A model generated the notes under the pieces. It made no database searches and was not told where the DNA came from. It saw only the letters and a list, made by a program, of their open reading frames with translations. From positions 1-64,000 of the forward strand of contig JAHDKO010000057.1 of assembly GCA_018436855.1 (NCBI GenBank): a DNA stretch of 64,000 nt, written 5' to 3'. Origin of the DNA: Deltaproteobacteria bacterium. GTDB taxonomy: Bacteria; Desulfobacterota; Desulfomonilia; UBA1062. A program made the translations under genes and the position numbers. Each line of letters starts with the position of its first letter. Within the stretch, counting starts at the first letter, position 1. Positions 55,713 through 64,000 of this stretch are shown here, piece by piece.

Positions 55713-56962
55713 CCCCGGCCTCCGGAGCCTGCAATGCGGGCCATGAACAGATCCAGCCCTTCCCGGAGGGCCTGCTCGATCCATTCCTCGTCATCGGGCG
55801 ACAGGGCGTCCTCGCCCAGGGTGAGCTCGGCGGGCAGCTTTTCGAACAACTTCCTGATCGCGTCCCTGCCTGCCTGGAGCTGGGCCGCCTCGTCCCCGTC
55901 CATCTGGCGGATGCCGTCAATGAGCTCGCCCAGCAGGCCGTCGGGAACCCTGTTCCGGCCCCTGTCTGCGGCAAGGACGATCTTTTCCAGCCAGATATCC
56001 CCCCTGCCCGCATCGATGGCGGCGGCCCTGAGCTCGCTGCGCCATTTGTCGGGATTCTGCATCCATGTGCCGTAAGTCCGGCCTTCCGCGCTGATGACGG
56101 TCCGCACCGCCGCGATCCTGCCGCCGGCGTCGGCCAGCACCTCGTGAACCCGCTCGCGGAACGCTGCAATGAGCTCGTCCTCGCTGAAGTTCCTCGCATC
56201 GAGGCTCACAGTGTACCAGCGCAGCACGTCCAGCTCACGGAACTCGGCATCGATCACCTCCCGGTTGTCCACGCTCACGAGCATGCAGCCCTTGGGACCT
56301 GTCTCGCGGATGTGCCTTCCCTGAATGTTCCCGGGAAACACGATGTGGGGCGCGGTGCACAGAACCTCGCCGTGGTGGACATGGCCCAGGGCCCAGTAGT
56401 CGTATCCCTTGCCGACAAGGGCGTCCATGGTGCAGGGCGCATAGGTGTCGTGACCGGAGTAGCCTGCCAGAGAGGTATGCAGGACGCCGATGTTGAAGGC
56501 ATCGCGCACGGGCTCGGGATACGACGGTATCCAGCTCTCCTCCACCGCACGCCCCGGGAACCCCCTGCCGTGGATCACTGCGCCGAGTTTTTCCATGTGC
56601 GCGGACTCACAGGTCCGGGTGGAAAAGACGTGCACGTTGCCCGGCATACGGAGGCTCCGGGAGATCGGGCTCACGGCGTCGTGGTTTCCGGCGGCCAGAA
56701 AGACCCGCACCCCTGCCTGGTTCAACCTCGCCATCTGGCTGACAAAGAACAGACCGGTGTTGTAGTCCCGCCAGTCGCCGTCAAAGACATCGCCCGAGAG
56801 CACCACGAAGCTCACGCCCTCCTTAAGTGCGAGCTGGATGAGATTCTCAAGCGCCCTTCTCGATGCCTCGCGGATCTCTTCGACAGGGGCGCCTTCGTAC
56901 CGGGTCAACCCCCTCATGGGGCTGTCGAGGTGTATATCCGCCGCATGAATGAACCTGAACAT
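55709..56962 (-). CDS. YhaO-like metallophosphoesterase (SbcD/Mre11-related)
   Basis: 417 residues. Phosphoesterase motifs: DIHLD (D9, H11), GDVFD (about 56), GNHD (about 92), HTS and GHVHHGE. A C-terminal capping/partner region follows. It is the nuclease partner of the downstream YhaN-type ATPase, overlapping by ATGA. The pair likely acts on DNA ends or stalled replication structures. Confidence 0.92.
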   Translation of the reverse strand: MFRFIHAADIHLDSPMRGLTRYEGAPVEEIREASRRALENLIQLALKEGVSFVVLSGDVFDGDWRDYNTGLFFVSQMARLNQAGVRVFLAAGNHDAVSPISRSLRMPGNVHVFSTRTCESAHMEKLGAVIHGRGFPGRAVEESWIPSYPEPVRDAFNIGVLHTSLAGYSGHDTYAPCTMDALVGKGYDYWALGHVHHGEVLCTAPHIVFPGNIQGRHIRETGPKGCMLVSVDNREVIDAEFRELDVLRWYTVSLDARNFSEDELIAAFRERVHEVLADAGGRIAAVRTVISAEGRTYGTWMQNPDKWRSELRAAAIDAGRGDIWLEKIVLAADRGRNRVPDGLLGELIDGIRQMDGDEAAQLQAGRDAIRKLFEKLPAELTLGEDALSPDDEEWIEQALREGLDLFMARIAGSGGRG

Positions 56963-57613
56963 TGAATAGCCTCCCCTGGCGGCTTCCCAACAACAACTGC
57001 CGATGATCGCGAACTGCTGGAAGATATTGGCAAAGAATTATATACCAGGATCCGCCTGTTCACAATCCGGAAATTCATGGGAATTTAAGCGCCTTTTCCT
57101 TAAAACGCCCGGCCCCGGGTTAGATGGAGAACAGCATCCCTTGTGTATTCATGGTCTTCCGGACATATTACCACGGGCAAACATTCATGCAGAACTCAAC
57201 TCATTGTGTCGATCGCCTGAAAGATACGGGAAATCACCCGTTTCCCGCTTCGCGAGGGTGGATCAGGGAAATGAGGCCATTGTTTTTCATCGGGGGGTGA
57301 ATATCCTATTTACTGAGTGATGCTATGGATTGGCAAGGGATGCATCAGCGATCTTCCGGGAACGCCTGCATCCCCTGAAAAGCAGCGTCGACACCGGGGT
57401 CTCCCTATTTTCGAGAAATACGGCCATAGCTCGAGAGTTTTCGTGAATGAGCTGCACGAGAACGTGCGCTCATGTCCGTAAGCGGTTATGAAAAACAGGT
57501 TGCCCTTATAGATGTATAAAAGGTCGATCCATCCATGGATGAAAAAGCCGCATGCTCTGCTCTTTCTCCCCGTGGTGACCGGGGAACTATCATACCGACC
57601 AAAGGAGGTCCTC
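56963..57613. other. Intergenic region between the YhaO and PEP-CTERM genes
   Basis: 651 bases. It contains an inverted repeat CGGGAAA-7 nt-TTTCCCG at 57227-57247. Short plus-strand frames here have no ribosome site. TTGCCC...TATAAA near 57502-57525 is a weak promoter candidate for the PEP-CTERM gene. Confidence 0.35.
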
Positions 57614-58252
57614 ATGCGCACGGTGCTTTTTACTGGTCTGATCCTGCTGATAGCGAACAGTTCTTTTGCCGGGGTCATCGATTTTGAAGATCTCACCCGA
57701 TATCTTCCGGGAACCGATCTGTTCCTGGAAAACACGCAGCCCGTTTCGGACGGCTACTCGGGTTTCGCCTGGTCTGCAGACAAGGCAGGGGACCCCTTCG
57801 GGGAAAACCCCTCCTGCGCCACGGCAGAGGCGTTTATGTGGATGGGAGGAACCGGCTTAACCTACCTGTACGCCGACGAGCTATCCATGACAAACTGGGA
57901 GCGGCCGTTCACTGTTTCGGCGCTCTGTGTCGGATCGTACTTCTTTCAGGATCAGGTGGTATACGCTGCCGGGCTCTCCGGCAACCGCGTACAGTACCTC
58001 GAATCCTTCCTGATCGACGATGCTTTTCAGCTCACCCGCTATCCAATCGGCTTTCAGAACATCAACCTTTTCGCCCTGTGGGCAGGTGACGGTGTTCCCG
58101 TAGAGAGCTTCCTGGCGGACTTTCCCCACACCCTGTGCATCGACAATATCGAGTATGAATGGAGCGAGCCGGTGCCGGAGCCATCCACCCTGCTGATTCT
58201 GGGCACCGGCATGGCCGGCCTGGCCGGCCTGATCAGAAAGTACCGGAGGTAG
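57614..58252 (+). CDS. Exported PEP-CTERM sorting-domain protein
   Basis: 212 residues from the ATG at 57614 with AAAGGAGGTC 5 bases upstream. Signal peptide 1-19 (LILLIANSSFA). The mature domain contains GVIDFEDLTRYLPGTDL and SNGYSGFAW, a calcium-free sandwich-like repeat of unknown type. The C-terminus reads VPEPSTLLILGTGMAGLAGLI then KYRR, a classic PEP-CTERM anchor. It should be processed by an exosortase (not present here) and exported with exopolysaccharide. Confidence 0.92.
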   Translation: MRTVLFTGLILLIANSSFAGVIDFEDLTRYLPGTDLFLENTQPVSDGYSGFAWSADKAGDPFGENPSCATAEAFMWMGGTGLTYLYADELSMTNWERPFTVSALCVGSYFFQDQVVYAAGLSGNRVQYLESFLIDDAFQLTRYPIGFQNINLFALWAGDGVPVESFLADFPHTLCIDNIEYEWSEPVPEPSTLLILGTGMAGLAGLIRKYRR

Positions 58253-58355
58253 CTCTTCCCACCCCAGGACTTTTCCTTCAAGCGCATCGACAAAAAAGCA
58301 CACCAGGGTCGCCGGGCCGGTGTCCGGTGCTTTCCGGCCGGGAAAAGCGACAAGA

Positions 58356-58386
58356 AAAGGCGCCCCATGCCACGGGCGCCCTTTCT
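58356..58386. terminator. Bidirectional GC hairpin between PEP-CTERM and TPR genes
   Basis: AAAGGCGCCC (58356-58365) and GGGCGCC (58374-58380) form a 7-bp GC stem with CTTTCTT beyond, and AAAA before it on the minus strand. It serves as terminator for the plus-strand gene and possibly for the converging TPR gene. Confidence 0.65.
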
Positions 58387-58411
58387 TCCGCAGGCCGCAT
58401 CCGGCCCCATG

Positions 58412-59140
58412 CTACATATCGGCCAGGAGCCTCTTTGCCCAGTCGCTGTAATATGTCTCGTCGGAAGCGGCAGCCTTCTCAAGGACCGCCTTGGCCTTGT
58501 CCTTTTCCTTCACGTCGAGATAGGCCTCGCCGAGATAAACGAGCCCCTCGGGCTTGTCGGGATAGTAGGGGTGATACTCCTCGATATAGGCCAGTGCCTT
58601 CTTCTTGTCTTTCAGAGGCCAGGGGAGCACCGACCAGAACCTGCCGACGGCGAGAATAGGACCTGCCTCGTTGTACAGTTTGTCGATCTCGTACGCGGTC
58701 TCCAGGCTGGTCTGGGTCTTGTCCTTGAGCCCTTCCTTCAGGGCGGTGAAAACGCTCACCCCGTCCGAGTAGGAGCCCACGCAGGTGCCGTACCAGAAAT
58801 GTCCGTCCACCTTCTCGGGCGCCAGGGCAATGGCCTTTTCTCCATAACCCATGCCCTTTTTCCCGTACTCCCTGCACACGTCCTGCCAGTCGGCCAGCTG
58901 CCGCTGCTTTACCTCGTCGGCGTACAGCCGGTAGGCCTTGGCCGCCATCCAGTTCGCTTCGAAACTCTCCGGCTGGCTGTCTGCAGCGGCCGTGCACAAA
59001 TCAATGGCCTGCTGGAACGCATCGAGATCGTGATCCTTCTCCAGGAGAATCCTTGCCTCATCAAGCCCGTCCTGCGCCATGGCGCTCACCGGTAGAACCA
59101 TGGCAATCAGGACCACCGCCGATAAAAGAACCTTCCTCAT
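58412..59140 (-). CDS. Exported TPR-repeat protein (TatT-like)
   Basis: 242 residues. Signal peptide 1-22 (VVLIAMVLPVSAMA). Then helical TPR pairs: FQQAIDLCTAAADSQPESFEANWMAAKAYRLYADE; MGYGEKAIALAPEKVDGHFWYGTCVG; EGLVYLGEAYLDVKEKDKAKAVLEKAAA. It resembles periplasmic TPR partners such as TRAP-transporter TatT (PF16811). Function is unknown. It converges with the PEP-CTERM gene. Confidence 0.85.
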   Translation of the reverse strand: MRKVLLSAVVLIAMVLPVSAMAQDGLDEARILLEKDHDLDAFQQAIDLCTAAADSQPESFEANWMAAKAYRLYADEVKQRQLADWQDVCREYGKKGMGYGEKAIALAPEKVDGHFWYGTCVGSYSDGVSVFTALKEGLKDKTQTSLETAYEIDKLYNEAGPILAVGRFWSVLPWPLKDKKKALAYIEEYHPYYPDKPEGLVYLGEAYLDVKEKDKAKAVLEKAAASDETYYSDWAKRLLADM

Positions 59141-59388
59141 ACCCCACCTCCTGTTCTTGATTTCTTCTCATTTGGGGGCGATCAACCCCTCCGAACCCGG
59201 CAGAACACCCCCGGGCGAACCGGGAAGCCGTTCACGTCATGAATACTGATAATACACCCGGATTCCATGCCTGTACAGACATTTTCTGCATCCTGATCAC
59301 ACGGACGACACCTTCTCTCCCAGAGGCGCGCTTTTCCCACGGAGATTTATCTGATATCATCGTTGGACACGCATCAAGGAGCTCATAC

Positions 59389-59667
59389 ATGAGAAGCATA
59401 TTCACCACCGGACCATTGAGCAGAGTCGCAAGAGGCATTCTGGGGAGCGGTCTGTCGCAGATCAGGAAAAGAATCCTTGGCAGGGGTCTCTGGGGTCTTG
59501 CCGTGCCGGTTACCCTCTTCGTCATTGAGGACATCTCCAGACCGAACGGGATGATCCTCCCTTTTTTCAGATGGGCATTGAACAGGACGGCAAGGGTGCG
59601 AATCATCGAGGTATCGGCCGGGACGTTCCCGGAAGACTCCGGTGATGTCCCGGATACCAACGACTGA
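59389..59667 (+). CDS. Small hypothetical protein with a hydrophobic core
   Basis: 92 residues from the ATG at 59389, with AAGGAG 7 bases upstream; an upstream in-frame ATG at 59239 has no site. A hydrophobic segment (LWGLAVPVTLFVI, about 43-55) lies in the middle, with a charged C-terminus. The opposite strand has a competing frame without a ribosome site. Not recognised. Confidence 0.5.
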   Translation: MRSIFTTGPLSRVARGILGSGLSQIRKRILGRGLWGLAVPVTLFVIEDISRPNGMILPFFRWALNRTARVRIIEVSAGTFPEDSGDVPDTND

Positions 59668-59828
59668 CGGCAAGGCCGTGCATCAGGCGTGAGGAAGCGC
59701 TCTGCCCCCTCGTAGAACAGCTTCTTTTCCGGGGTATCTTTGGCTTGAAATTATAATTGTTTTCTGCTTAATTCCTTATCGTATTGAAATCACGTGAACC
59801 TTGATATCTTTCCGAGGAGCGGGTTTTT

Positions 59829-62828
59829 ATGGATACCCTTGATACGAGTTTTGCCGCCAGGGCCCACGAGCCCCATCTGTACAACATCAGGATCACCTGG
59901 GGCTATATCGAGTATATCCGGAGGCATCACCCGGAAGTGGATATCAACTCAATCCTCGAATATGCCGGCGTCTCGCCGCTCGATTTCAAGGACCCGGGAT
60001 ACTGGTTCACCCAGGAGCAGGCAGACAGATTCGGGGATATCTGCATCGAGATGACCGGCAATCCGGACATTCCCCGAGAGTCGGGCCGCATGGTGGCAAA
60101 CGGCGACTCGTTCACCTCCTTTCGCCAGTTTTTCCTCGGATTCCTTACCCCGTGCGCTGCCTGCAAGGGCGCAGCAATCATCGGATCGAAACTGAACCGG
60201 GGGGTAACCATCACCACGAGGAAGCTGGGGAAAAACAGGGTGGAGATCGTGTGCACACCCAGAGAGGGCGTGGAAGACAAACCCCGCCAGTGCAAAAACC
60301 GCATGGGCTTTATCGAGGGCCTCGGGAAGCCGTTTACCGGCAAATATGCCCGGATAGAGCATCCCGAGTGTGTACACAAGGGAGATTCGTGCTGCAGGTA
60401 TATCGTCTCCTGGGACCATGGCCCCAAGTATTATCTCAACATGGTTCGCTCATATGGCTTAGCGGTAATCCTCGCCCTTGTTCCCTCCTCGTTCTTTGTT
60501 CTCCCGTATCACTTCTGGCTTGAGCTGAGCTTGACGTTGCTCGCGCTGTTCCTGGGTATCTGCCTGTTCAAGGAACATCTGGAGAACCGTGACCAGGACA
60601 AACAGATCCGGCACCAGGCAGAGACCGCCGACCTTTTTCTCAGAGAAGTCGACAGCAAGCACGATAATGCCGCCCTGATCCAGGAGATCGGCTCGGCAAT
60701 CTCCTCGGCCTACGTCACCGAGGAGCTCCTCGATTCGATCCTTGAGGGCCTGAAAGAGCACATGGACATCGACCGGGCAATGATCCTGCTCGTCAGCGAG
60801 AAAAACCCGGGGCGGATCGAATTTTTCAGGGGGTACGGCATCAGTCCCCAGGCAGAGGACAGTCTGAGGAGGAGGCTGTTTCGCTCGGTAAAAACCGTAT
60901 TCCCCCAGGCGACTCCCTTTATCGCGGACATTGCGGGGAACATGCCCGATGGCCTCGGTGAGATCCTCGGTCCGGTTGCCGAGCAGACAGGCATCTCGTC
61001 ATTCATCGTGGCACCCATCGTTTTCCGGCACGAGCCAACCGGCTTTCTGATCATCGATCCTGCCGTATGGCGACGCGACCTCGACCGGAGCGACATGGAT
61101 CTGATCACCGGGATCGCCCAGCAGATCGCCGTGATCGTGCACCAGTCCCGGTTGTTTCAAAGGCTCCGGCAGTACGAGCAGAATTATCGCCTCCTGGTGG
61201 AGAACGCGAGCGAAGGCGCGGTGGTGATACGGCGTGGAACCTGCATCTATGCAAACCCCAAGATTCTGGAGATAAGCGGATTCTCGGCGGAAGAGCTGGT
61301 TCCCGGTCCTGCGCTGGGCTTTATCCATCAAGATGACAGAAAGTCTTTGGGCTTCCTGCACGGACAGGCGCCGGACGCCTCGGGCAAGAAATGCGATCAG
61401 CTCAGGTTGATACGAAAGGACGGCACCACCCGGTGGATCGAGACCAGCAGGTTTCCGGTCTCCTGGGAAAACTCGGAGGCGGTGCTGTTTCTCATCCGCG
61501 ACACCACCGAGGCAAAAGAGGCGCAGGAGGCCCTGGAGCGGATGAATCAGCGCCTGGAGGACATGGTGGAGAAACGTTCGCAGGAGCTGATGCAGAGCAG
61601 CGAGCAGCTCCTTCGGGAAACCGCATCCCGAAAACGCGCTGATGCGGAGAAAAAGGAGCTCGCAGAGAGGCTCGACCGGTCGAAAAAGATGGAAACCCTG
61701 GGAATGCTGGCAGGCCGCGTTGCCCACGACCTCAATAACGTCCTGTCGGGCATCGTCACCTACCCTGAGCTGATCCTGCTCGGCCTGCCCGGTGACAGCC
61801 CCATGAGAGAGCCTATCCAGCTCATGAGAGATTCCGGCCTGAAGGCCGCCGCCATCGTCGAGGATCTCCTGACCCTGGCCCGCCAGGACCTGCCCGGCAC
61901 ATCCCTGGTGAATATAAACAAGGACGTGGTGCTCGATTTTCTCGAATCCCAGGAATGCCTGCGGCTGAAGAACGCCGGAGCGGCCATCCGGGTGAAGACA
62001 GAGCTCGATCCCGGCATCCATCCCGTGAGGGGCTCCCTCACCCATCTGAGGAAGTCCCTCTCGAATCTCTTCATCAATGCCGTGGAGGCCCAGCCCGAGG
62101 GTGGATGGATCACCATAGCCACACAAAACCGTTTTGTGAGATCGCCCCTGCCCGGCTATGATACGATCTGCAAGGGCAACTATGTGGTTCTGAAGGTCAG
62201 TGACAACGGAATCGGCATTCTCCCGGAAGATATCAGCAAAATATTCGAACCGTTCTACACCAAGAAAAACCTCCAGAGAAAGGGCACCGGCCTGGGCATG
62301 ACCGTGGTGTGGAGCACGGTTCATGATCACGGCGGATACATCACCGTTCAGAGCGAGGTGGGCAGGGGAACCAGCTTCGCGCTCTATTTTCCAAGCGCGA
62401 GAGAGGCCGCCGGGGCGGAGAACGGGGAGCTCCCGCCTGTGTACGATCTTATGGGAAGCGGGGAAACAATCCTCGTGGTGGACGATATCGAGCAGCAGAG
62501 AAAGATCGCATCCGAGATACTGAAAAACCTGAACTACCTGGTGGTCACCGCGGCCAGCGGAGAGGAGGCAGCCGAATACCTGAAGAGCAACTCCGCGGAC
62601 CTGGTGCTTCTGGATATGATCATGGACCCGGGCATGGACGGACTGGAAACCTATCGCCGGATCATTCAGGACCATCCCGGGCAGAAGGCGGTCATTTCAA
62701 GCGGATATGCGGAGAACATCCGTGTGGAGGAGGCCATCCGCCTGGGCGTGGGGAAATATATCAGGAAGCCCTATAGCATCAAGAACCTCGGCGAGACTGT
62801 AAAACAGGTGCTGGCAAGCGGGAGATGA
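59829..62828 (+). CDS. Hybrid sensor histidine kinase with V4R-like input domain, GAF, PAS and receiver
   Basis: 999 residues. The N-terminal 1-200 is a V4R-type sensor (HPECVHKGDSCCRY at 178-191, with CAAC at 109-112, further Cys at 142, 155, 181, 188 and 189). Two membrane helices (about 209-247) follow, then GAF (about 270-440), PAS (about 455-570), a coiled coil to about 635, HisKA with H633 (AHDLNNV), and HATPase (DNGIGI, FEPFYTKK, GTGLGM). A receiver domain with D929 (LLDMIMDPGMDG) closes it. The Cys-rich V4R could bind a hydrophobic ligand, metal or heme. No cognate regulator is adjacent. GAGGAGC precedes the ATG. Confidence 0.9.
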   Translation: MDTLDTSFAARAHEPHLYNIRITWGYIEYIRRHHPEVDINSILEYAGVSPLDFKDPGYWFTQEQADRFGDICIEMTGNPDIPRESGRMVANGDSFTSFRQFFLGFLTPCAACKGAAIIGSKLNRGVTITTRKLGKNRVEIVCTPREGVEDKPRQCKNRMGFIEGLGKPFTGKYARIEHPECVHKGDSCCRYIVSWDHGPKYYLNMVRSYGLAVILALVPSSFFVLPYHFWLELSLTLLALFLGICLFKEHLENRDQDKQIRHQAETADLFLREVDSKHDNAALIQEIGSAISSAYVTEELLDSILEGLKEHMDIDRAMILLVSEKNPGRIEFFRGYGISPQAEDSLRRRLFRSVKTVFPQATPFIADIAGNMPDGLGEILGPVAEQTGISSFIVAPIVFRHEPTGFLIIDPAVWRRDLDRSDMDLITGIAQQIAVIVHQSRLFQRLRQYEQNYRLLVENASEGAVVIRRGTCIYANPKILEISGFSAEELVPGPALGFIHQDDRKSLGFLHGQAPDASGKKCDQLRLIRKDGTTRWIETSRFPVSWENSEAVLFLIRDTTEAKEAQEALERMNQRLEDMVEKRSQELMQSSEQLLRETASRKRADAEKKELAERLDRSKKMETLGMLAGRVAHDLNNVLSGIVTYPELILLGLPGDSPMREPIQLMRDSGLKAAAIVEDLLTLARQDLPGTSLVNINKDVVLDFLESQECLRLKNAGAAIRVKTELDPGIHPVRGSLTHLRKSLSNLFINAVEAQPEGGWITIATQNRFVRSPLPGYDTICKGNYVVLKVSDNGIGILPEDISKIFEPFYTKKNLQRKGTGLGMTVVWSTVHDHGGYITVQSEVGRGTSFALYFPSAREAAGAENGELPPVYDLMGSGETILVVDDIEQQRKIASEILKNLNYLVVTAASGEEAAEYLKSNSADLVLLDMIMDPGMDGLETYRRIIQDHPGQKAVISSGYAENIRVEEAIRLGVGKYIRKPYSIKNLGETVKQVLASGR

Positions 62829-62872
62829 TGGCGGGGACGTTGATTCCCTCCGATGGGCGGGCGGCATCATTT

Positions 62873-63115
62873 CCTTGTTATTTCACTAAGTTAACAAACA
62901 GGCATTCACCCTCCCCCCTGTAGGACTCAGTCTTACACCACCGGCCCCTCAAGAGATTACACACCTTTCAGCTCACGGCCTATACACTATTATTTCGTGA
63001 TGGATTAGTAAAAGATTACTCTCTGTAAGAGAAACCTCCTTTTTTTAGCCAGAAGAAGGGGCATAGCCTTCCTTTTCTATGCTCTAACTCCAAATTTTCT
63101 TCTGGCTATTTTTTT
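62873..63115 (+). ncRNA. Candidate structured small RNA ending in an intrinsic terminator
   Basis: Consecutive inverted repeats (described for the surrounding gap) end in a long-stemmed, U-tailed hairpin. Alternatively this is just the 3' untranslated end of the histidine kinase mRNA. The boundaries and promoter are not determined. Confidence 0.35.
63046..63115 (+). terminator. Strong rho-independent terminator with internal hairpin
   Basis: A 12-bp perfect stem (63046-63057 with 63097-63108) is followed by seven T (63109-63115). The apical loop contains a 6-bp GCATAG/CTATGC hairpin (63061-63066, 63077-63082), giving a two-tier structure. Confidence 0.8.
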
Positions 63116-63268
63116 GCCTTTTTCAAGGGGGGGCGCGATTTCTGCTCGAATTTTCCCGTGAATCCAGGTATATTCATGGACATACCGGCTCGTGAACCAT
63201 ATGCGCGAGATTGCCGGCTTTCCCGTCCGGATGACAGACGCCTCACCAGGACGGGAGAAGGGGATGTC

Positions 63269-63790
63269 ATGAAGGGATGGAGTGAAGAGGAGTTCCGGAA
63301 CAGGGAGTTGATGGCGCCCTGCGGTTTGTACTGTGGCACCTGCGGCGTGTATATCGCCACGCGCGACAACAACGAGAAGTTCAGAACCGTGATGGGCAGA
63401 CTATACGGCACCAGGCCGGAGGAGACCCTATGTCTCGGGTGCATGCAGCCCGACCCTCCCGGGATGCTCTACGGGGTCTGCAGACTCTGCTCCATCCGTG
63501 ACTGCGTGAGGTCCAAGGGAGTCTACTCCTGCCATCAATGCGGCGATTGGCCGTGCAGCCTGATAGAAAATTTCGGTATCGCCACAGGTATCAGGGTGAT
63601 GAAGCGCACGATACCCGTCTGGAGGCAAAAGGCCGCAGAGCTCGGTGATCAAGAGGGCAGTGTGGAGTGGGCACGCTCGGAGTGCGACCGCTATCACTGC
63701 CCTTTCTGCGGGGAGCCGCTCTTCAGGGGGGCTCAGCGCTGCCGTGCCTGTAAGGCACCGGTGGCCGAGATACTCGACGGGTCCCTGTAG
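63269..63790 (+). CDS. DUF3795 protein with C-terminal zinc ribbon
   Basis: 173 residues from the ATG at 63269 with AAGGGG upstream; an earlier ATG at 63158 lacks a site. The N-terminal Cys cluster (APCGLYCGTCGVY: C18, C22, C25) and a later CLGC/CRLC set match DUF3795. The C-terminus has a zinc ribbon CPFCGEPLFRGAQRCRAC. Function is unknown; metal binding is likely. Confidence 0.85.
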   Translation: MKGWSEEEFRNRELMAPCGLYCGTCGVYIATRDNNEKFRTVMGRLYGTRPEETLCLGCMQPDPPGMLYGVCRLCSIRDCVRSKGVYSCHQCGDWPCSLIENFGIATGIRVMKRTIPVWRQKAAELGDQEGSVEWARSECDRYHCPFCGEPLFRGAQRCRACKAPVAEILDGSL

Positions 63791-63957
63791 CCCCGGGCCG
63801 ATACGTCCCGTCTTCTGCTTTTGTTTCTCTCCGGTCCCTGGTCCCGGCACCATACGGGAGGTATCCCGCTTCGATGGGAAAAGGGCTGTTGTTGATTTTC
63901 ACCGGCTCCGGCACTACCAATCTGTGTATGATTTCATTGTGAAAAAAGGAGACCCAT

Positions 63958-64000
63958 GTGAAGAAGATATATCCCGGAACGCTCTTGTGGCTCGCTTCTC
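63958..64000 (+). CDS. Start of an exported protein (cut by window edge)
   Basis: A GTG at 63958 has AAAAGGAGACCCAT upstream. Its first codons read KKIYPGTLLWLAS, which looks like a signal peptide. An ATG at 63956 is followed directly by a stop, so the GTG is the only sensible start. The product is outside the window. Confidence 0.55.
   Translation, partial: MKKIYPGTLLWLAS

Larger units (their letters stand above)
62829..63268. other. Structured intergenic region, candidate ncRNA locus
   Basis: 440 bases. From about 62870 to 63115 it is full of inverted repeats: TTGTTA/TAACAA, TGTAGGACT/AGTCTTACA, AGTAA/TTACT, TCTCT/AGAGA, then a 12-bp stem TAGCCAGAAGAA (63046-63057) and TTCTTCTGGCTA (63097-63108) followed by T7. 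An inner GCATAG/CTATGC hairpin lies in its loop. No ORF is plausible. Confidence 0.5.

Noticed and set aside
57003-57320. Plus-strand 105-codon frame upstream of the PEP-CTERM gene
   Set aside because: No ribosome site and low-complexity composition.

Overview
This 64 kb window is high-GC bacterial chromosome with dense, mostly short-spaced genes and strong AGGAGG-type ribosome binding sites. The gene set points to a Gram-negative anaerobe-like bacterium, most likely a Desulfobacterota (deltaproteobacterial) lineage. The indicators are acyl-CoA dehydrogenase/SDR/TetR operons, a NodT-MacA-MacB efflux operon, a FadL porin, a PEP-CTERM protein, a DUF362 Tat lipoprotein and a V4R-type hybrid kinase. 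The lineage is inference; there is no rRNA or marker set here. I see no CRISPR array, tRNA, rRNA or intact insertion sequence. The only mobile-type signals are REP-like GGGGAC hairpins, a perfect 50-bp tandem duplication and an unidentified C-terminal fragment at the left edge.

Layout. 0.2-5.5 kb: minus-strand lipid operon (TetR, two acyl-CoA dehydrogenases, SDR, acetoacetate-decarboxylase-like), with typA divergent to it. 7.6-12.3 kb: NYN/LOTUS protein, orphan HlyD adaptor, radical SAM protein, Nudix hydrolase. 12.7-17.2 kb: a secreted protein, then two tandem class III aminotransferases followed by a TetR gene. 17.9-26.2 kb: metallo-hydrolase, acetyltransferase, MMPL-type exporter, PhaC-like hydrolase, Ig-domain lipoprotein, GYD protein, membrane serine protease. 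26.5-31.2 kb: tripartite MacAB/NodT efflux operon. 32.0-35.8 kb: DUF362 lipoprotein, amidohydrolase, AraC regulator. 36.2-43.8 kb: six-gene plus-strand operon built around a RuBisCO-like protein. 43.9-52.1 kb: FadL porin, envelope membrane proteins, UbiA prenyltransferase, CPBP protease, acyltransferase, DUF2795. 52.2-57.0 kb: YhaO/YhaN-type nuclease-ATPase pair. 57.6-64 kb: PEP-CTERM protein, TPR protein, hybrid histidine kinase, DUF3795 protein and the start of an exported protein.

The most interesting locus is the RuBisCO-like operon at 36258-43789. It holds a 3-ketosphinganine-reductase-like SDR, an NAD-dependent epimerase, an FGGY sugar kinase, a glutamate-1-semialdehyde-mutase-like PLP enzyme, the RuBisCO-like protein and a cytoplasmic protein carrying the zinc-ligand pattern of phospholipase C/P1 nuclease. 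This combination does not match a pathway I know and could encode an undescribed phospho-sugar or lipid-headgroup pathway.

A second theme is pairing of an intact enzyme with an adjacent homologue that has lost catalytic residues. The acyl-CoA dehydrogenase at 2011-3135 lacks the catalytic glutamate. The aminotransferase at 14538-15782 has Glu where the PLP lysine should be. Both reading frames are intact, so heteromeric enzymes or non-catalytic subunits are likely.
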